Shown here piece after piece: positions 6,180 through 8,853 of a stretch of 8,853 bases of DNA. The notes below the pieces were generated by a model that did no database searches, had not been told where the DNA came from, and saw only the letters and a list, made by a program, of their open reading frames with translations. The stretch covers positions 1 through 8,853 of the forward strand of contig DASSZK010000229.1 in the NCBI GenBank assembly GCA_035702845.1, in the 5' to 3' direction. The first letter of the stretch is position 1. The number at the start of each line of letters is the position of its first letter. The translations under genes and the position numbers were made by a program. The DNA is from JAJZMF01 sp035702845 (lineage in GTDB: Bacteria; Actinomycetota; Acidimicrobiia; Acidimicrobiales; Palsa-688).

Positions 6180-6396
6180 GCGTTCTCTGATTTCTCTAAA
6201 TGGGCGGCACCCGCGGCCCGATAAACTGGCTATGGCAGGGCAGCGCAATTCGTCAGCTCGTGAGCCCGGTTCACTGTTGAGCGGAACGGCATTGCGATGC
6301 GGCATCCCATCCGTTACGGAGAAGCCCACCGGCCTGGCGAGGGACGGGCTACCTGAAAGGCTGTCTCGGACCGGAGCCATCGGCTATACGCCGGGC

Positions 6397-8223
6397 ATGT
6401 GGTGGCGCCGGCAGGAGAGAGTGTTACTGGCGGGCGGGCTGGCAATCGTACTTGTCGCGAGTGCCGTCCTGTACTGGTGGAGGCTCGGTGACTGGGGCTG
6501 GGGCTACGCGTACTATTCAGGTGCTGTAGAGGCTGGTTCGCAGAGCTTCCAAGCCGCCATCTTTGGAGCCTTAGACCAGCATGGGTTGGTGACGATCGAC
6601 AAGGGGCCGGCGAGCTTGTGGCCTTCAGTGGTCGCAGTCAGGGTGTTCGGGTTGAGCCCGTGGACCGTTCTTGGGCCGTACGCAATAGAAGGTGTGGCTA
6701 CTGTCGCTCTTGTCTATGCGACTGTGGCGCAGTGGGCAGGACGCTGGGCAGGGCTCGGAGCGGGCGCGATTGTATGCACCACGCCGGTCGTCGTCGCGAG
6801 CTTCCGCTTCAATAACCCGGATGCGCTGCTGACCATGCTGTCGGTGGCGGCGCTGTACTGTGCTGTTCGGGCAGGAGACACAAGCACCCCGCTGTGGGCT
6901 TGGTGCGCGGGTGCACTCTTGGGGCTGGGGTTCCTCACAAAATTTCTCGCCGTGGGTATGGTCCTGCCTGCGGTGGCGCTGGCGCTCGTGACTGGGTGCC
7001 GGTCCCGTCGCGCCAGGGCAGCGGCGTTGGTCCGCACGGCGGTGGGGGCACTGGCCGCATGTGGGTGGTGGCTAGCTCTGGTCAGCATCGTGCCGGCGAG
7101 CGACCGTCCCTTTATTGGGGGCACCTCGGATGACAGCGTTTGGACGCTCATATTTGGCTACGACGGGTTCAACCGGCTCACTGGGCATGGTTTCACGGGG
7201 GCGCGGGTCTCGTTCGGCCACGCGCTGTGGACGGCGTCGCTGCGGCTGTTCGGTGGACAGATGGGTGCTCAGATCGGGTGGCTGCTTCCCCTAGCGCTCC
7301 TATTGCTCGTCGTCGGGATGGTCGGCACTCGCGTGCGACCTGCGCGCCAGGAGCGGGCGGGACTAGCCGTTTGGGGTACGTGGTTGTTGGTAGCCGGTGC
7401 CGTCCTCAGCAGCGGCCAAGGCCTTATCAATGCGTACTACACGGTGGTGCTTGCACCCGCCGTAGCGGCCGTTGTCGCCATCGGAGCGTCTGTACTGTTC
7501 CAGCGGTGGGGCACCCGCACAACGAGGTTCTGGGCGGCGGGCGTCGTGGCATTGAGTGGCGTATGGGCGTTCGATCTTTTAGACCGCGAGCGCGGCTGGG
7601 CTCCCTGGCTAAGGTACTGCTTGGTGTTCCTGGGGTTCGGCATCGCATTAGTCATCGCAACCGTTGAGCGCCCCCGACGGCCGTGGCGGTACGCCACCGT
7701 GACAGCGGCCGTGACCGCATGTACGTTACTGGCGGGGCCCGTCGCCTACGCCGTAGGCACGGCGACCGGGCCGGTGCCCAGTACGGATCCGATGGCGCAC
7801 TTGCCCGGTTTGTCCGTAGCGGTTAAGCCAGGCCCGGTCGGCGGCGGAGTAACGGATATCAGCCGGCCGCCAGCCGCGCTCGTAAATGCGCTCGAGCGAG
7901 AGCCAACGTCGGTCGAATGGGTTGTCGCGGTAGTTGGCGGTGACCCTGCCGCAGGGTACGAGCTGGCCACGGGCCGCGCGGCGATGGCGATCGGCGGCTG
8001 GCGTGGCACGGATCCGGTGCCGACTCTACGGCGCTTCCAGCACCTTGTAGCGGATGGCAAAATTGGCTACTTCATACCAGCCGGTCCCGCCGACGGAGTG
8101 TACGTGCCGAGGTCCGATGCCCGTTCACCAGCACGTCAAATTACTGCGTGGGTGAGCCGGCATTTTGTAGCCGCCACAATAGGCGGCGAGCGCCTGTTCG
8201 ATCTGGAGCGCCCTAAGCCATAG
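6397..8223 (+). CDS. PMT_2/ArnT-like polytopic membrane glycosyltransferase
   Basis: A membrane glycosyltransferase of the GT39/PMT_2 group that moves sugars from polyprenyl-phosphate donors to extracytoplasmic acceptors; its substrate cannot be read from sequence. From M1 at 6397 (608 residues) it has RRQER before the first membrane helix, then about eleven to thirteen hydrophobic segments to about residue 460, and a C-terminal extracytoplasmic domain. Features I know from actinobacterial relatives are TIDKGPASLW (66-75), FRFNNPDALL (136-145), FLTKFL, GYDGFNRLTG (254-263) and the C-terminal ELATGRAAMAIGGWRGTD (522-539). The canonical acidic DE pair of the first loop is not evident. The start is uncertain. 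The longest frame begins at GTG 6142, but that lies at the terminator hairpin, so it is unlikely; ATG 6232 would add 55 non-conserved residues. ATG 6397 is chosen because it leaves a short basic N-terminus, though its ribosome binding site is weak. Its place between pilin and pilM suggests, but does not prove, pilus glycosylation. The upstream 6180-6396 shows no clear promoter. Confidence 0.9.
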   Translation: MWWRRQERVLLAGGLAIVLVASAVLYWWRLGDWGWGYAYYSGAVEAGSQSFQAAIFGALDQHGLVTIDKGPASLWPSVVAVRVFGLSPWTVLGPYAIEGVATVALVYATVAQWAGRWAGLGAGAIVCTTPVVVASFRFNNPDALLTMLSVAALYCAVRAGDTSTPLWAWCAGALLGLGFLTKFLAVGMVLPAVALALVTGCRSRRARAAALVRTAVGALAACGWWLALVSIVPASDRPFIGGTSDDSVWTLIFGYDGFNRLTGHGFTGARVSFGHALWTASLRLFGGQMGAQIGWLLPLALLLLVVGMVGTRVRPARQERAGLAVWGTWLLVAGAVLSSGQGLINAYYTVVLAPAVAAVVAIGASVLFQRWGTRTTRFWAAGVVALSGVWAFDLLDRERGWAPWLRYCLVFLGFGIALVIATVERPRRPWRYATVTAAVTACTLLAGPVAYAVGTATGPVPSTDPMAHLPGLSVAVKPGPVGGGVTDISRPPAALVNALEREPTSVEWVVAVVGGDPAAGYELATGRAAMAIGGWRGTDPVPTLRRFQHLVADGKIGYFIPAGPADGVYVPRSDARSPARQITAWVSRHFVAATIGGERLFDLERPKP

Positions 8224-8293
8224 GGTTCCTGGTGCGGCGCACCGTCTTGCCTGGAAGTGGGTTCGGGAGCTCGCAGCACCGCCAAAGTGAACT

Positions 8294-8323
8294 GGAAGGT
8301 CTGACCAATAAGTCAGAGCTTCC
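8294..8323 (+). promoter_or_regulatory. long imperfect palindrome upstream of pilM
   Basis: GGAAG-G-TCTGAC (8294-8305) pairs with GTCAGA-G-CTTCC (8312-8323), giving 11 base pairs with one central G-G mismatch around a 6-nt loop. No T-run follows, which argues against an ordinary terminator. It may be an operator or a leader hairpin for the pilM operon. A smaller hairpin, GGTGC/GCACC (8231-8235 with 8239-8243), lies just after the glycosyltransferase stop. The remainder of 8224-8421 holds no supported gene or promoter. Confidence 0.45.
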
Positions 8324-8421
8324 TCGGATCTGTTCACGGGCCTCGCGGGGTGCATGGCTCAAGAGTCGGCATGAACTAGTCGATATCCCCGGAGTGAAAT
8401 GGTCCCGTCTGGAGTGTAGCC

Positions 8422-8853
8422 GTGCCTAAGCGTACAAGCGTTGGGCTCGACATAGGATCGTCGGCCGTCAGAGCGGCCGAGGTGGTCATCGAAGGCAAGA
8501 AGAGCTCGCTGCGCCGCTTCGGCCAAGTTGGGCTGCCTTCCGGTGCTGTCGTCGAAGGTGAGGTGCGGGACCAAGCCGCCGTGGCAGCGGCACTAAAGCG
8601 ACTATGGAGCGAAGCGGGGTTCAAGACACGCGACGTCGTCGTAGGCGTGTCGAGCCAGCGAGCGATGGTCCGCGTATTGGACATGCCGGGCACCTTGGGC
8701 AAGGAGTTACGCTCGGCGCTACGGTACGAGATCGGGGACCTGCTGCCGATCCCCTTGGAGCAGGCGGTGTTCGATTTCAAGGTACTAGGTCCGGGCCGAC
8801 CGAGCGCCGACGGGGGCGCCACCACACAGGTCCTAGTCGTCGTGGCTCAAAAG
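8422..8853 (+). CDS. pilM: type IV pilus assembly protein PilM, N-terminal part (3' truncated)
   Basis: The first 144 codons of PilM, an actin-like (FtsA fold) cytoplasmic ATP-binding protein that forms the inner alignment ring with PilN and PilO. It starts at GTG 8422 with GGAG at 8411-8414, seven bases upstream, and stays open to the right edge. The start shows the phosphate-1 motif VGLDIGSSAVRAAEV (residues 7-21), which contacts nucleotide and is the hallmark of PilM. It continues with the expected strand and helix pattern, including the VVVGVSSQRAMVRVLDMP region and LRYEIGDLLPIPLEQAVFDF, typical of PilM. Full-length members have about 350 residues, so roughly 40% is visible. In this gene order pilN and pilO should follow. 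The family call is firm; whether the gene is intact cannot be judged. Confidence 0.93.
   Translation, partial: MPKRTSVGLDIGSSAVRAAEVVIEGKKSSLRRFGQVGLPSGAVVEGEVRDQAAVAAALKRLWSEAGFKTRDVVVGVSSQRAMVRVLDMPGTLGKELRSALRYEIGDLLPIPLEQAVFDFKVLGPGRPSADGGATTQVLVVVAQK

Noticed and set aside
8232..8429. A 65-codon frame spanning the glycosyltransferase-pilM gap
   Set aside because: It has no ribosome binding site, no recognisable motifs and runs through the palindrome at 8294-8323; its overlap with the pilM start looks accidental.

Overview
The window is part of a type IV pilus (T4P) biogenesis locus on a high-GC chromosome. All supported genes are on the + strand. The organism is most likely an actinomycetote, perhaps an Acidimicrobiia- or Thermoleophilia-like environmental lineage. 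The reasons are the GC-rich codon use, the prepilin N-terminus (ETG|FTLIE followed by a SANDSSAKSNATNAF-type helix), and an actinobacterial-style PMT_2/ArnT-like membrane glycosyltransferase. The lineage is inferred from sequence character, not from a database match.

Layout: (1) 3-824, the C-terminal half of a PilB/GspE-type extension ATPase, cut by the left edge. (2) 992-2206, an EAL-HDOD protein, a c-di-GMP-related signalling architecture, placed between the two pilus ATPases. (3) 2207-2512, a roughly 300-bp spacer with no gene but with diverged direct repeats and GC-rich hairpins, including one with a UUCG tetraloop. (4) 2513-4054, a PilT-type retraction ATPase with an N-terminal MshEN (T2SSE_N) domain. 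(5) 4092-5336, the platform protein PilC. (6) 5510-6103, a major-type prepilin with its own good ribosome binding site, a strong hairpin in its leader and a textbook intrinsic terminator behind it. (7) about 6397-8223, a polytopic PMT_2-family glycosyltransferase. (8) 8422-8853, the start of pilM, cut by the right edge; pilN and pilO would be expected beyond it.

Working together: PilB and PilT would power extension and retraction through PilC, building fibres from the prepilin after a PilD-type peptidase (not in the window) cleaves it. PilM belongs to the cytoplasmic alignment ring. The unusual aspect is the concentration of c-di-GMP-type domains beside the motors: an EAL-HDOD gene between pilB and pilT, and an MshEN domain on the PilT-type ATPase. 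The glycosyltransferase directly behind a Ser/Thr-rich pilin raises the possibility of pilus glycosylation, although the terminator between them and the family's broad substrate range leave this open. No mobile element, CRISPR array, tRNA or rRNA was seen.
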